This document shows positions 25,552-37,297 of a stretch of DNA of 64,000 nt, in pieces (position 1 is the stretch's first letter; each line of letters opens with the position of its first letter). A program made the translations under genes and the position numbers. Source of the stretch: Pratylenchus scribneri (taxonomy: Eukaryota > Nematoda > Chromadorea > Rhabditida > Pratylenchidae). The notes beneath the pieces are model-generated. The model had not been told where the DNA came from. It searched no databases and worked only from the letters and a program-made list of their open reading frames with translations. The DNA lies in assembly GCA_030063045.1 (NCBI GenBank), contig JAQSEB010000059.1, positions 4,030,001 to 4,094,000 on the forward strand, in the 5' to 3' direction.

Positions 25552-28500
25552 TCAGAAAAAATGGACAACGATTTCGGAAATTCCGCCAATTAATGTAATT
25601 CCCCAACGCCAAAATCCAACACCAGCATGTGGGGTGCGTCTTCGATTTGAAATAAGTGAACGAAGTTGAATCAGAGTGTCCGAATTTTGATGTTCTCCTT
25701 AAAAAATAATAAATTAATTCTGTCAATTATTTTAAACCAAACCGTGTGCATAATGTGTGGCCACTGCCAATTCCAACACTGATTTTTTGCCAATATCATC
25801 CAAAGTTAATTTTTCTTTTGCATTTTCCAATAAAATCCAAATAATTCTCTCGGTTGGTGCCTCAAATCCATAAGTCAGAAAAACAAAATACGTTGAGCGT
25901 GGTCGAATGCCATAAGTGGTTGGATTGAATGGAGTGAATGACCATTGTTTCAATTGAAATCCATTTATTGGTGAAATATGAAGTGACTAAATAATAAATA
26001 TATTATTAATTTATTTTAATTTAATTTACCATTTTGTCGGATCCGCCACGAATGGAAAATGTCAAATTAATCATATTCCCAGGAATAAATTGTCTTTCCA
26101 GCAATTTCACTTCCAAATGTTTTGGCAATTGGGGCTCAGTTGGCAAAGGGACCCAACGCGATCTAAAATAACCAAATTAAAATTAAATTTGGGTATTAAT
26201 TCACCGTTCTGGTGGAAATAATTCATGAATAGCCGTATAATATGGAAGTTGGCAATATTCATCGGTTGTTTTTGAGCAATCCGGTTTACCCGCACCTTTT
26301 TTGAATATTTTATTTAATATTTATTTAATTGGAACCTTGTAAAAATGTATGTTCCGGCAAATCATCCACTCCTCTATAGTCCAAAGCTTGCACAAAGAGT
26401 CCCGTATCTGACATTGAAATTGATCCATTGAAATTGTAAATTGTCCTTTTTGCATGCTAAATTAAATATATTTAAATTATTTTATTAATTAAAAAAACCA
26501 ATGCGATGACTCGACGCAATCTTGGAGCCTTTTCCGAATATTTGAAGGGCACACCAACGTTTGTGGTCGAAATTACCAAAAAACTGAACACCGAAATTGC
26601 GACCAAACATTTAATCATAAAATTGAGCCGGCGACTAATATAAACCAAATTATTCTTAAAATGTTTTTAAATATTATTTAATAAAATGTGAAAACAAAAT
26701 TACGGTGAACATAATGAAGGTGGAAGAGACCAGCAAGGAAAATGGCATCATAACCAATTCAGGATTAATTGCATTGCCAAATCGACCCATCACCGGGACA
26801 AAGAAATCAAAAAGAAGTTGGGTATAACTGCTTATGATGACAATTAATGGAATTAAACAGCAAGATTGGACACGGAAAAGCACTTCCGGAGTTCTCTCTT
26901 TAAATAAATATTTTAAATTTATTTAATGAATTAAAATGAATACTTTTGATTAGTCGAAATTGTTCCAGGAGAGTGATAATTGGATCGCGCAAAAGTGGAA
27001 AGAAAACATGCAAAAGGAAGAAGAATGAACTGGCAGCCCGAATCCAAGTGAGGAATAAAAGCACAAATGACCAAATGACAATTGTCGAATCATATTGTGC
27101 CTTTTCAGTGCCCTCAATTCGACCCTAAAAAATAATTTAAATTTTGAATATTATTTATTATTACCCTTGGAACACGGCCAGTGGCGAAATTATGAAGCCA
27201 AAAAGCGGAACTCAACATTGGCCTGGAAATTATTTTATTTTTGGGAGAGATGGGTGAGGAGGGGTGACTCACAAAATGTATAGTGGAAATACCAATTCGG
27301 GCATTGCAAACCAACTCATTGTTAAATTAAATATTCCAATTAGGAATACAATTCCAAATCCAACAATGAACATTATTGAAAATGCCAAAAATTGATTGCC
27401 AAAAGCAGTCCAAAGAGTGGCCAACGGGTAGTGTTCATAATGGAATATTCGTAAATATAAATAAATGGCAGCAAAAATCAATGTTGAATAATTGAAAATA
27501 ATTGCTGAAAAAATTAATTTAAATTAATTATTAATTTAATTTAATATACCAATGCTCATTTCATAAAAAACGGTGAACATTCCAACCACATCAAAGAAAA
27601 CCCATTTTGTTCCTTCATCAAATTTTGCCGGTTGTTTCAAATACGGCGATTTAATCAATGCTTTGCTTACGGCCAAAATATTCTCTCCCGACCGTTGGAT
27701 TGCGCCGGATTCAATTAATTCTGGGCGATCAAATTCAGTGTGATAAACCCATCCATTTCGGATATAGGCAATATCAAAACCTAAAAAATGAATTGGATTT
27801 GAATTTAAATGAAATATTAAACCAGAAATGCGTCCATAATCACGGAATATTCGAAAATCAGTGTCCGATGGAATTACACCAAGTTGGAATATTTCTTGAC
27901 CCATCACACTAAATTTAATTAAATTAATTCATAAATTGATTTAATCAACCTGCAATGCGGATTTGGGGCATTATCCAAATAAGTTTTAATTAGCCAAGAT
28001 TCACCAGGACCAGTCTATATTTAAATAAAAAATAAATATAAAATTAATAAATTACTTGAAAAAGAAGTTCACGTCCCCCCGACCCGCACCCTTCCAAATT
28101 AATGAATGCTCGAATTGAATGGCGCCAAGGATGTTCCGTAATAAATCCTAAATTATATTATTAAACATTTCGACGAATTATTCAAACCATGGGAGGCTTG
28201 AAGAAAATTCTCTTCCGCTAAAAATAACAAAATTATTTATCAAATTGATTTTATATAAAAAACCTCCATTAAAGAGAAAAAGAATATCATGTTCGAGTGG
28301 AGTTTTGGAATGAGCCAAAATTTCCAAAATTTCAATCATTATTGCGCACGAAACTGCATCATCCGTAGCACCTTGGGTATCCGGCAATGTATCGAAATGG
28401 CAATTGATTAAAATTGAAAAATCCGTTGGCCCTGATTTTGGTCCAATTCTCGCAATAATATTTGTGATTTTGTGATAACAAAGAGTAAATATTGAGAGGA

Positions 28501-29158
28501 ATTTCAAATCAAAGCATCCGGTGGGTCTTTGAACGTCCATTTCCTATTTAATTTGGAAATATTCAAAATCATGAAAAAAATAACCAATCGATTTGTCCCA
28601 ATTGAATCAACAATTCCCTTCAATTTCATTATTTTGTCCGTAATAATTTTGAAGGCATGAATCTAAAAATTAAACATTTTTTTGTGATATATTAGCTAAT
28701 AAAACTTCCAAAGCTTCAGATCCACTCGGTCTAAATTTACAAAATAATATTTTTTTTTCACTCAATTATTTATTAACCTTGGACCAAGACTGGTTATTTG
28801 ATTCAATGTTTGTCTTGCTCGCATTTCCGAGAATTGCTCATATTGATTTGATGGTTTTACTTCTGGCATTCGTTGATCTTGCCAAACAACTAAAATTTAT
28901 ATTAAAAATAATTCAATGGAATCAAAAGAAATACCTGCTCCATAAATAAGTGCGACCATTCCGAAAATAATCAGCCAATGTGTGAATCCGAGTTTACCCT
29001 TTAATTTTTTTATTTTTAATAAATCAAATATTTAATTTAACCTCATTTTGCTCAAATCTGGCATTAGCAATTAATTTTTTGGCATCGTCATTATCTTCAT
29101 CCGAATTTTGTTGAATTTCACTTTGAACGACTTTCCTGGCTCTAATTTCTCCGGACAT
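25552..29158 (-). CDS. ermp1: Endoplasmic reticulum metallopeptidase 1-like (M28 family)
   Basis: Leftward multi-exon gene from ATG 29158 to TGA at 25552. After an acidic N-terminal tail there is one membrane helix ([15 protein letters not shown]) and then a lumenal M28 zinc-peptidase domain: [16 protein letters not shown] holds the first His/Asp and the bridging Asp, NGAEEN the catalytic Glu and a Glu ligand, and GWVYHTEFD the last His. All zinc ligands I expect are present. The C-terminal half has several more hydrophobic helices, in exons between 27907 and 26100, ending in a short beta-rich region ([10 protein letters not shown]). The family sits in the ER membrane and trims or processes proteins. 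It lies 296 bp downstream of LUC7L on the same strand. Confidence 0.9.
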
Positions 29159-29454
29159 CCTATAAAATTTATTTGTTAAATATTTTTGACATTTATTTAA
29201 ATATAATTGGATAAAATACATCAGAAAAATAAACCATTAATTAAGTAGAAATAAAATTGGTTTGAAAATTTTATCAAATTTAATTAAGACAAATTGGAAG
29301 AAGAATATGCATAAAATGATGGATTAAATTAAATCGACCAATCATCCATTCATCCAATCAGTGAATTCATCACCCATTGTTTATAAATCAATACAAATAT
29401 TCTAAAATTGGAACAAAGCATCTTTTGAACATTTCTTCTTTTCCGGATAATTTA

Positions 29455-31092
29455 TCAATGACGACGGCTAAAAATTAATTTTCTTCATAAATTAAAATAA
29501 AAAGAATTAATTAAACCGTTCACGGCTTGAATCTCGACGGGAAGATTTGCGGTCGCGCGATCGAGAGCGGCGGCGATCTTTACGTGAGCGGCTTCGTGAA
29601 CGCGAACGGCTAAAATAGATGAAATTAATTTTTGTATAAATAATTTTAAATTGGTGATTTAAATGAGTAAAATATTATTTTAAGGATATATTTTAATATG
29701 CAATACTCATTATTACTCCCAACCAATCTTTAATTAATTTACCTTCGGCGCTTCCGTTCACGAGATCGGCTTCGCTCTCGACTTTTGCTTTTTCCTCGTT
29801 CACGGCGTCGATCGCCACGTTCCTTTTCCTCTGCCTTCTTCTTTTCCGCCTTTCGCTCCTCTATTGTTTTCTAAAATTTATTTTACTGTAAAAATCTAAA
29901 TGAGATGGGATAAAACCTTCAAATCGTCATATCTTTCGCGAATCTCCACCATCCCTAAATGCATTTTCCCTCCATAATGGTCTTGAAGCCGACTAAACCA
30001 TAATAATAAATTAATTATATTAAAAATTAAATATAACCTTTCATGGTCCATAATATTCAACTGGGCACTACATGCTGAAATAATAATAATTTATTTTTAA
30101 AAATAATTTCTATTAACCTTCACAAACACGTAAACGTTGTACCACAGTTGACGGATTTGATGTCTTCATCTCACTCTGCAAAATAAGCATCAATTATTTA
30201 TTTATAAAAATAATAATTTACATCAAGTTCTCGCTTTTTCTTCTTCAATTCATCAACCTTCTTGGACAATTCAATCGACTCATTTATTCGTCCTTCATTC
30301 CCCAAAGCCTCTATTTGAACCAATGCAGTCCCGATTTGCTCATTGAGTTCGAATATCTTTTGTGTCTGTTAAAAATAATATAATCAAAAAAAAACTTAAA
30401 TAAAAATCCTTCTAACCCGTTGTTGTTCATTAATGTCCATATTTTGTTCTGCATCTCGTTTGACTTTTTCTTGTAGTCGACGAATTTCATGATCAACCGA
30501 ACGGATCGCATCTTCCAGTTCTTCGAATGCCTGAATTTTTTAAATTAGTTAAATAATTTTTTTCTATTCAACGACATACACAAAAATGTTATTGAAGGAA
30601 TTTTTGTTTTAATCCGATGGTGGCCGCAACGGCTCTGTTATCGCTATAAAAGACCAACCATCATAATTCGATCCCGAATTTTTTTTATGATAAAATAATA
30701 ATTTGCTACTCATCAGTCATTTTTTGAAAAAAATATAGGATTCTATTCATATCTACTTATACCTACAATATATTTTCTTAATAAATGCATCAGTACCTCG
30801 ACGTCATAGAATAGATCCTTCTTTTCCTGTGCTTTATTGTACTCGCCTTTATGCGCCGGTTCATGCATTTTTCGACAGGTCATCAATGATTCCAGACGGG
30901 TATCAGATAACAAATCTCTAGGACAGCAGCCAAGTAAGTATGAACGGCAAACCGAATGATGGTCAAATGGCGGCAATTTTCGTCCCTCTTCTTCAGCACG
31001 TTGCTGACCCATAAGCTAAAGAAAAACTCAACAATTACATTATTTTATTTTGGAATAACCTGGGCAATCATTTCCCTCATGACATCTGTCAT
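29455..31092 (-). CDS. luc7l: LUC7-like U1 snRNP-associated splicing factor
   Basis: Leftward gene from ATG 31092 to TGA at 29455. The first short exon encodes MTDVMREMIAQ, then LMGQQRAE, the family's N-terminal start. The first zinc finger (CCCH type) is in exon 31012 downwards: VCRSYLLGCCPRDLL, then C and H in MTCRKMHEP. A coiled-coil region follows (30511-30230), then the C2H2-type second finger RVCEACSAQLNIMD with HYGGKMH. The C-terminus is an RS domain with many Arg-Ser/Arg-Glu repeats (29870-29525). LUC7 proteins help U1 snRNP choose 5' splice sites, which is interesting because this window contains several GC donors. One intron (about 30533-30793) is long for this locus. Confidence 0.93.
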
Positions 31093-31579
31093 TTTTGCTG
31101 TATTATGATGATGAGAAGTTCCGATAAAAAATATTGTATTATTTTTTTATTGTTTTTTAACAATCTGAATTTATTTGTACCATGAAACATGAATGATTTG
31201 ATTTTTAAGTTTTTTTAAGGGAGAAGAATAAGATAAAGATAAGTTAATAATAATTTAATTTGTTATTTTAATTTTTGGACTTTCTGCATGCAAGTCATTT
31301 TTCGATTCATTTTTTAAAACTATCATGGTACATACTACATACCTGCTGTGCTGCTGATAAAAATAAAAATAGTGAAGAGTGAATGCCTAAATAAAATAAT
31401 TACTCCGATTTTTTCAAATTCGAAAATTTTTTATTTGAAACCATAAAAAAGAAAAAAACGTTTAACTTGTTGATAGATTTAGTACTATTTCTAGATTCTA
31501 GCAAATGTGAAATGACCAACGATCGACACTTCTTTTTTATTGTATTTTTTTTATATTTTTTAAGGAGCTATATTGAAAA
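31093..31579. promoter_or_regulatory. Divergent region between LUC7L and RAD17
   Basis: About 490 bp between divergent start codons. AT-rich, with no clear core element. A tttttaag at about 31556-31563 shortly before the RAD17 ATG may be a splice acceptor. Confidence 0.45.
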
Positions 31580-33687
31580 ATGCCTTCTCAAATAAAAAAG
31601 CCATATAAAAGAAAGAAGACAAACAACGATGATAATGCCGAAAACGACCTATATTCAAATGTTCTTCTCACTCCTAAACATGAAATGGAGCTCACAATTC
31701 ATCCTAAGAAGCTCGCTGAGGTAAGTTTCTTTCTCAAACTTAACTCTAAATACAATGGAAATTTAGTTAAAGCATTGGCTTCGTGCAAAAATGGGATTTT
31801 ATAGGGTAAGTATATTAAAAAAAAAGAATATTTCAATGAAATTTTAACAATAGGGGAATAAAACCTTATTGCTTACTGGTCCAAGTGGTTCAGGGAAGAG
31901 GACTGCAATCAAGGTTCTTTGCACTGAATTGGGAATAGAACTTTGCGAATGGGACTGGGCAGATGAATACTCATTGGATGGGAACGAAGATAATATCAAA
32001 AAGACTTCATCATTTAACAACTTTGTTCAATTCCTTGGAGACACGGAATTTTGTTCTATTCAAAGAATGTCTGTAAAGCACCGTTTACTTCTAATTGGCC
32101 AATTACCAGGATCATTCATTCGGTTAGTGTTATTTTGTGTTAAAAATAATGAAATCCTTAATTTTTCATAGGGATCCAAAATATTTGCATCAAATTTTAT
32201 CGGATGTTGTTCCTCGTTCCCGATGTATAATTGTCTTTATTTTACCGAATATTGATTCTTGCTGGGAACTAAATCCAAATCGACTGTGAGTTCATTCTTT
32301 TATAATTATTCTTTTACTTTAAAGATTTCCACAATCTGTGATTGATTCTCTTGGCATCACACATATCAAATTTAATGCTATATGTACAACTCAAATGCAA
32401 GCGGCCATCAAAAGAGCTTCACTAAAACTGAATATTAAATTAAATGACGAGAATATCGCTGATATTGTCAAATCATCATTCGGTAATTCATTCATTAAAT
32501 TTAAAAATAATAAAAACCAAATTAAGGTGATATAAGACGTGCGATGAATACAATTTCGCTAATTTCTCATAGAAAATCAGAAAAAGTCCGAAATGTTAAA
32601 AGGTCATTTGCCATAGAACAATCTTGTTTAAGAAATTCTTCTCAAATTGGAATAAATCAACAAATTCAAAGTCATCTCGAACAATTCCATTTCATCGGGA
32701 AAATTATTTATGCAAAAAGAATGGAAAATGCGGATTCAAAATGGTTGAAAATGGAAAGTCGATTGGATCCTTCAATTCAAGCCAACCATTTTCGTCCATT
32801 TCCTCCAAAAGAAAATGTGGACCATCTCATAGATAGCTCACCAATTTCAGGACCACTGGTTTGTTAATAATTTTAATTATATAGGAAATATTATAAAATA
32901 AATAAAATCACATTTAATTTATTATTGCAGTTAATCAGCTATATTTTTGAACATGAACCAAATTTTGCGAATTCTATCAAGGCAGCTTCTCAAATTTCTT
33001 CAATGACGGCCAATTTGGATGTAATGATTAATTCAAACTATGAACAAAAATATACAATGGAGAAATATTCACTGGATGTGAGTTTCATTTATTTAATTTT
33101 ATTAAATCAAAAATATAATTTAGTTGATAATACGTTCAACAATATTCCACAATTATCGCTCAAATACTTCAAGTGAGTTCATTTTAATTATTTTTAATTA
33201 ATAATAAATTTAGTAAAAAAACAACGTTTTTATCAATTCGACAAACCAAAAATGCGCGATATTGATTTGAAAAGAATGGAGAACCAAAATCGAATTATTG
33301 AGGTTTATCCGGCTAGCAGACCAAGCCAAATGGCCACATTGTTTGAAAAAAGGGGGATAAAATATAAACTTATTTATTTAAAGATTATTGCCGACAATTT
33401 CACGAATTCCTTCAATTCCCATCAGCAGAAATCAATTTGATTTGCTCAATGGAATCAGTTTATTTCCTAATCACAAATTATTGTCAAATCGACAATTGAA
33501 TGGCCCTTCTTTACGGCATTCTCCAATTGACCCAGAGACAAATTCGCAATTGGCTTCACTCAATGAAGAAGATGCATCCCAATCCCCAAATACTTCGTTT
33601 TATTCAATTTCATCTCAACAAAGCGATGAATTCAACAAAGAAGATGATGGATTTAATTATGAAATTGAAGAGATTGAATATGATTAA
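31580..33687 (+). CDS. rad17: RAD17-like checkpoint clamp-loader subunit
   Basis: Multi-exon gene from ATG 31580 to TAA 33685-33687. A basic N-terminus leads to TIHPKKLAE and KHWLRAKM, as in RAD17. The P-loop region LLLTGPSGSGKRTAIKVL follows; the family has GKT/GKS here, but this protein has GKR. ELGIELCEWDWAD matches the conserved ELGIxxxEW segment. The Walker B region reads LLLIGQLPGSF where human RAD17 has an Asp/Glu-containing LVEDLPN. The sensor and lid regions are recognisable (GDIRRAMNTISLIS). A 45-nt intron near 33344-33388 joins MATLLLPTISRI. The C-terminus is acidic (NYEIEEIEYD), as in RAD17, where it binds the 9-1-1 clamp. RAD17 with RFC2-5 loads 9-1-1 onto damaged DNA. Confidence 0.85.
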
Positions 33688-34313
33688 TTGAACCATTAAT
33701 TCCCCAAAGGACTTGTTTAAAAAATGTAAATTTAATTTATTTCTAAATAACAAATTGAACTTAAATAAATGTCGATACTTATTGATGGGTCAAATAATTT
33801 TGAGAAGTTAATAATCCATTCATACTGTGCAAACAATCTTCTCCCACTCCTCCATCCATGTCCATGACATAAAAAGGACTACAAGTCCATACGCAATTGG
33901 TCATCCATCCATCCACTCATTCTTGACAAATACAAAGAGGGAATTGAGAAGGAATCGATTCTTGTGTTGGTCAGCAGCACAAAAACTGTGAAAAAAATGT
34001 CCCTATTCCCTCAACCATCATACAAATAATGTGTGCGCACTTTCCCTTCAATCTTAGCATTTTCGGCCATAACCATTTCCATTCCCAACACAACCGGATT
34101 TTATTCATCCTTGATTCTGAGAGTCCGCTAACGGCCCCCAGAGTCTCGATCACAGACCGGTCCTTCATTCCAGCTTTTCTATTATTTCCTAGCCTTGGCC
34201 TTGCCTTTCCTATTTACTTTTTCCCCTTTTCTATATTCATTTCATTAAATTATCATTAGATTTGATTACATTGAATAAAGTTTCCTCAATTTAATTTAAT
34301 AAGATAAGCGAGG
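33688..34313. other. Intergenic region between RAD17 and the PLPPR-like gene
   Basis: About 630 bp with ccatcc repeats and a short run of non-AT-rich sequence near 34100-34170. Open frames there have no family resemblance. It should hold the promoter of the downstream gene. Confidence 0.45.
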
Positions 34314-36161
34314 ATGACGAAAGTTCATTCTGAACAATTTGGGTCAACTAGCCATTTAGGCATGGTTTCCGACTCCATCAGTGCCAATAAATATCAAATT
34401 AATTATTTCCTTCTTCCAAATTTCATTATCCATACGGTCGGCATTGCAGCCCTTTGGGCACTTTGGTATTATCTCAGGTAAAAAAAAGATTTAATTTAAT
34501 TCGTCTATACATTCATCTTCAGATTCACAAATGTCTTCCCATATCATCATCGAGTTTTTTACTGCAGAGATGTGAATTTGTTTAAACCAAATTTCAATCC
34601 AGAGGATTTTGAGGTGATTTTTCCATTAATTGTTTAAAATTTAAATTCATTTAAGGTTTATATTTCGTATCCGCTTTTGTATGTCCTCGCTTTTACTATA
34701 CCTCCGATAATTGTAACCAAAAAGTTCAAAATATTTTTTATACCCTATTTTTAGATGCTCATTGGCGAAGTCATGTTTTGGTGAGTAATTTTAATTTCCA
34801 TTTATTTTATGAGCATAATTTTTAAGGCTTTTCTCAACCAAACCCAGAAAAGGTATAAAATTATTATTTTATTTTTAATTCAATTATTTTAGTTGTCTAT
34901 GCAACTTGCGGTGAATGCAAGATTGCATTGTTCACACGTCGAATATTTCGTTTCATTTGTAAGTAAATAAATTAGGATATATTTAAATATTATTTTTCCC
35001 TCAAGCTGTATTCATATTTGGGGCATTAGTCACACAAATTTTTGTTGATACAATCAAGGCAAGAAACAATTAAATAAAAATAATTAAAATTCAGTTGATG
35101 ACCGGCTATCAACGTCCATATTTTCTTTCAATATGCAATGTTTCTTTGCCGTAAATTATTAATTTTATGGAAATTATTGTTGAATTTAGTGCTTGCACGG
35201 CTCCATTGGAGCATTCTCCATCACCTTCACCACATTTGGCTTGTAATTACAGGAATGCCGATGGTAATTTAATGTTTACATCAAATATTATTATTATTCT
35301 TTTTAGAACTGCGATATGCTTGGCTAACATTTCCTTCCCTTCACGCTGCTTTATCCAGTTATTCTGCATGTTTTGCTTCGGTAAAATTCATTACTTTTTA
35401 TATTTAATTCCCTTTAAAATTCCAGTGTTATATTTATTATATGATAAATTTACGTGGGGCTCCATTGTTAAGACCAATGGTAAAAATTTAATAAAATTAA
35501 AATAGACAAAGTAATGATTTACTTTAGTTAATTTTTGGTCTGATCGGAATGGCAATTGTTGATTCATTTTCACGGATAAATGGTTACAAAAATCATTGGC
35601 GGTAAAACCAAATTTAAATTAAAAAATAATTATTAATTCAGCGATATTTGGGTTGGCTGGATAATTGGCTTTACAATTGCATATTTCTTGGTTCATAATT
35701 ATCAACTAATTTAAAGTAATTATTTTCATAATTTTAGTGCCACTGTGTTTTATGCTTCCAAGAAGTTTATCATACGCTTTGCCGGATGGCCGCAGCCATG
35801 CCTCAACCCGAACCTGATCCATTGCCTCCGCCCTTCTTCTCTTGGTTTCGGCTACCCCGTGTCCGTGCTCCTTCCATCAAAGAAGAATATGTGTAAGCCA
35901 AAAATGCCAAAAATTTATTTTTATGCTTTTTCAGTGTTTATGAGGAAGATGTGCCAATGGCAAGTCCCACCACCAATCGACAACGAAGAAACCGCGATCG
36001 AACATATGAAGTCACGGTAGGATAAAATAAAACATAAATCTTCTCATATTACCATTTTTCAGACTACCACAGAGTCATTCCATCGAACAATTGTCCCACC
36101 CGGAAATGAACCAAGGAATAAGAATACAAATGGAGGAAGTGGATATGCAGCCCCATATTGA
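34314..36161 (+). CDS. Phospholipid phosphatase-related (PAP2/PLPPR-type) membrane protein
   Basis: Multi-exon gene from ATG 34314 (a second in-frame ATG lies 16 codons on) to TGA 36159-36161. About six membrane helices are visible, the first being NFIIHTVGIAALWALWYY. The three PAP2 motifs can be found: motif I KLMTGYQRPYF keeps K-x6-RP; motif II FPSLHAA keeps its His; motif III SRINGYKNHWRD has Asn where active lipid phosphate phosphatases have the nucleophilic His, although the neighbouring His remains. TGYQxPYFL and YKNHWRD resemble the PLPPR (PRG) subfamily, which is thought to be non-catalytic. The C-terminal tail is Pro-rich then basic and disordered. Alternatively it may be a diverged active LPP, but the motif III change argues against this. 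Confidence 0.82.
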
Positions 36162-36267
36162 ATTACTTTATTTACTTTTTTTGTACACATTTTTTATATA
36201 GGTTTACACTTTATTCGAATAAATGTACTCAAATCAGAATTGTCTCGTTTTGGAGTGTATTTTATCA

Positions 36268-37151
36268 TCAGAACAGTGATTCCATATTTCCTCTTTGAGT
36301 TGCCCCAAATGCCTGGGTATTCCGACGGGAAGAAATGTCCAATGCGTTACGTGAAGTACTCGCCCCAGCAGAAGTCGATGAAGGAAGTTGCTTCAGTCCC
36401 TTAAAATATATTTTGATTGATACACTTGTATTTTAATGCCCTTTTTACCTTCATATTTTTGGCATTTGCTTTCACATTGAAATTCTTCCATTTATTCTTT
36501 TCAACTTCTTTTTGCTCGTCCAAATTCTTTCGTCTTTGTTCTTTCTTTTGTGCCCTTGCCTTTCGACGTTCTCTTTCCAAATGCCATTCCTTTTTTGGAC
36601 CACCTTGTTTGTTTGTTTGAAATATGTATTTTTTCTTCTCTTCAACTGGAGCCAAGGACAAATCAGCCAATCGAACCATATCCTTCTTTCCGGTATCTAT
36701 CAAAAATATAAAATTTATTTGGCTTTTAATTTGTACGCAAACTCGAGAATGTGATGGCCACTTTATCTTGTGAAATTCCATCAATCACGGCCAAATGTTT
36801 TTGTCCGCTTTTTGTTGATGCCAAACAACGATCGCCAACCTAAATTTTATACAAATTATTTTTATAAATATTTTTCAGATTTTCACCTTCCAAACAATTC
36901 TTTCCGATTTGTTTGATGTCGAAATTGGATCAACATTTGGAGGAACATCCACGCCAATTAATTCTTGTTGGAGTTGAATTATCTCATTGAGATCGACTTT
37001 CAATTTTAACAACTCTTCGTTTTCCGGTTCGGCAATTAATGCGGCTTCGACCTTTTAAGAAATGAATTTTAGACTATTTTATTTGATAATTTATTACCTG
37101 CTGCAGTTGTATTTTGTAATTTTCTAGCTCATTGGCTGATGAAGAACTCAT
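36268..37151 (-). CDS. smndc1: Survival-of-motor-neuron-related splicing factor 30 (SPF30/SMNDC1)
   Basis: Leftward gene from ATG 37151 to TGA at 36268. The N-terminal coiled coil (ELENYKIQLQQVEAAL, LLKLKVDLNEII) matches SPF30 closely. The Tudor domain starts at WKVGDRCLA and runs through the exon near 36700 (GKKDMVRLADLSLAPVEE). A long basic helix follows (KKEWHLERERRKARAQKKEQ), then a Ser-rich tail ending ESLF. SPF30 binds symmetric dimethylarginine on Sm proteins and helps the tri-snRNP join the spliceosome. USP39, another tri-snRNP protein, ends only 146 bp upstream on the same strand. Confidence 0.9.
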
Positions 37152-37297
37152 CTTCTTAATCTAAATAATAAATAAATATGATTTTAAAATTTTTAATTTA
37201 AATAAATATAATTGTTTAGTAATAAACAATGTTTGCAATAAATATTTTTAATTTAAATTGTTCATTTTATCGTGAAAATATAAAATAATTAAAATCA

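Noticed and set aside
30600..30690. A-box/B-box-like words (tggccgcaacgg, ttcgatcccgaa) that resemble a tRNA gene
   Set aside because: No acceptor stem, D arm or T stem pairs on either strand; the sequence lies in a LUC7L intron and the match is to loose consensus only.
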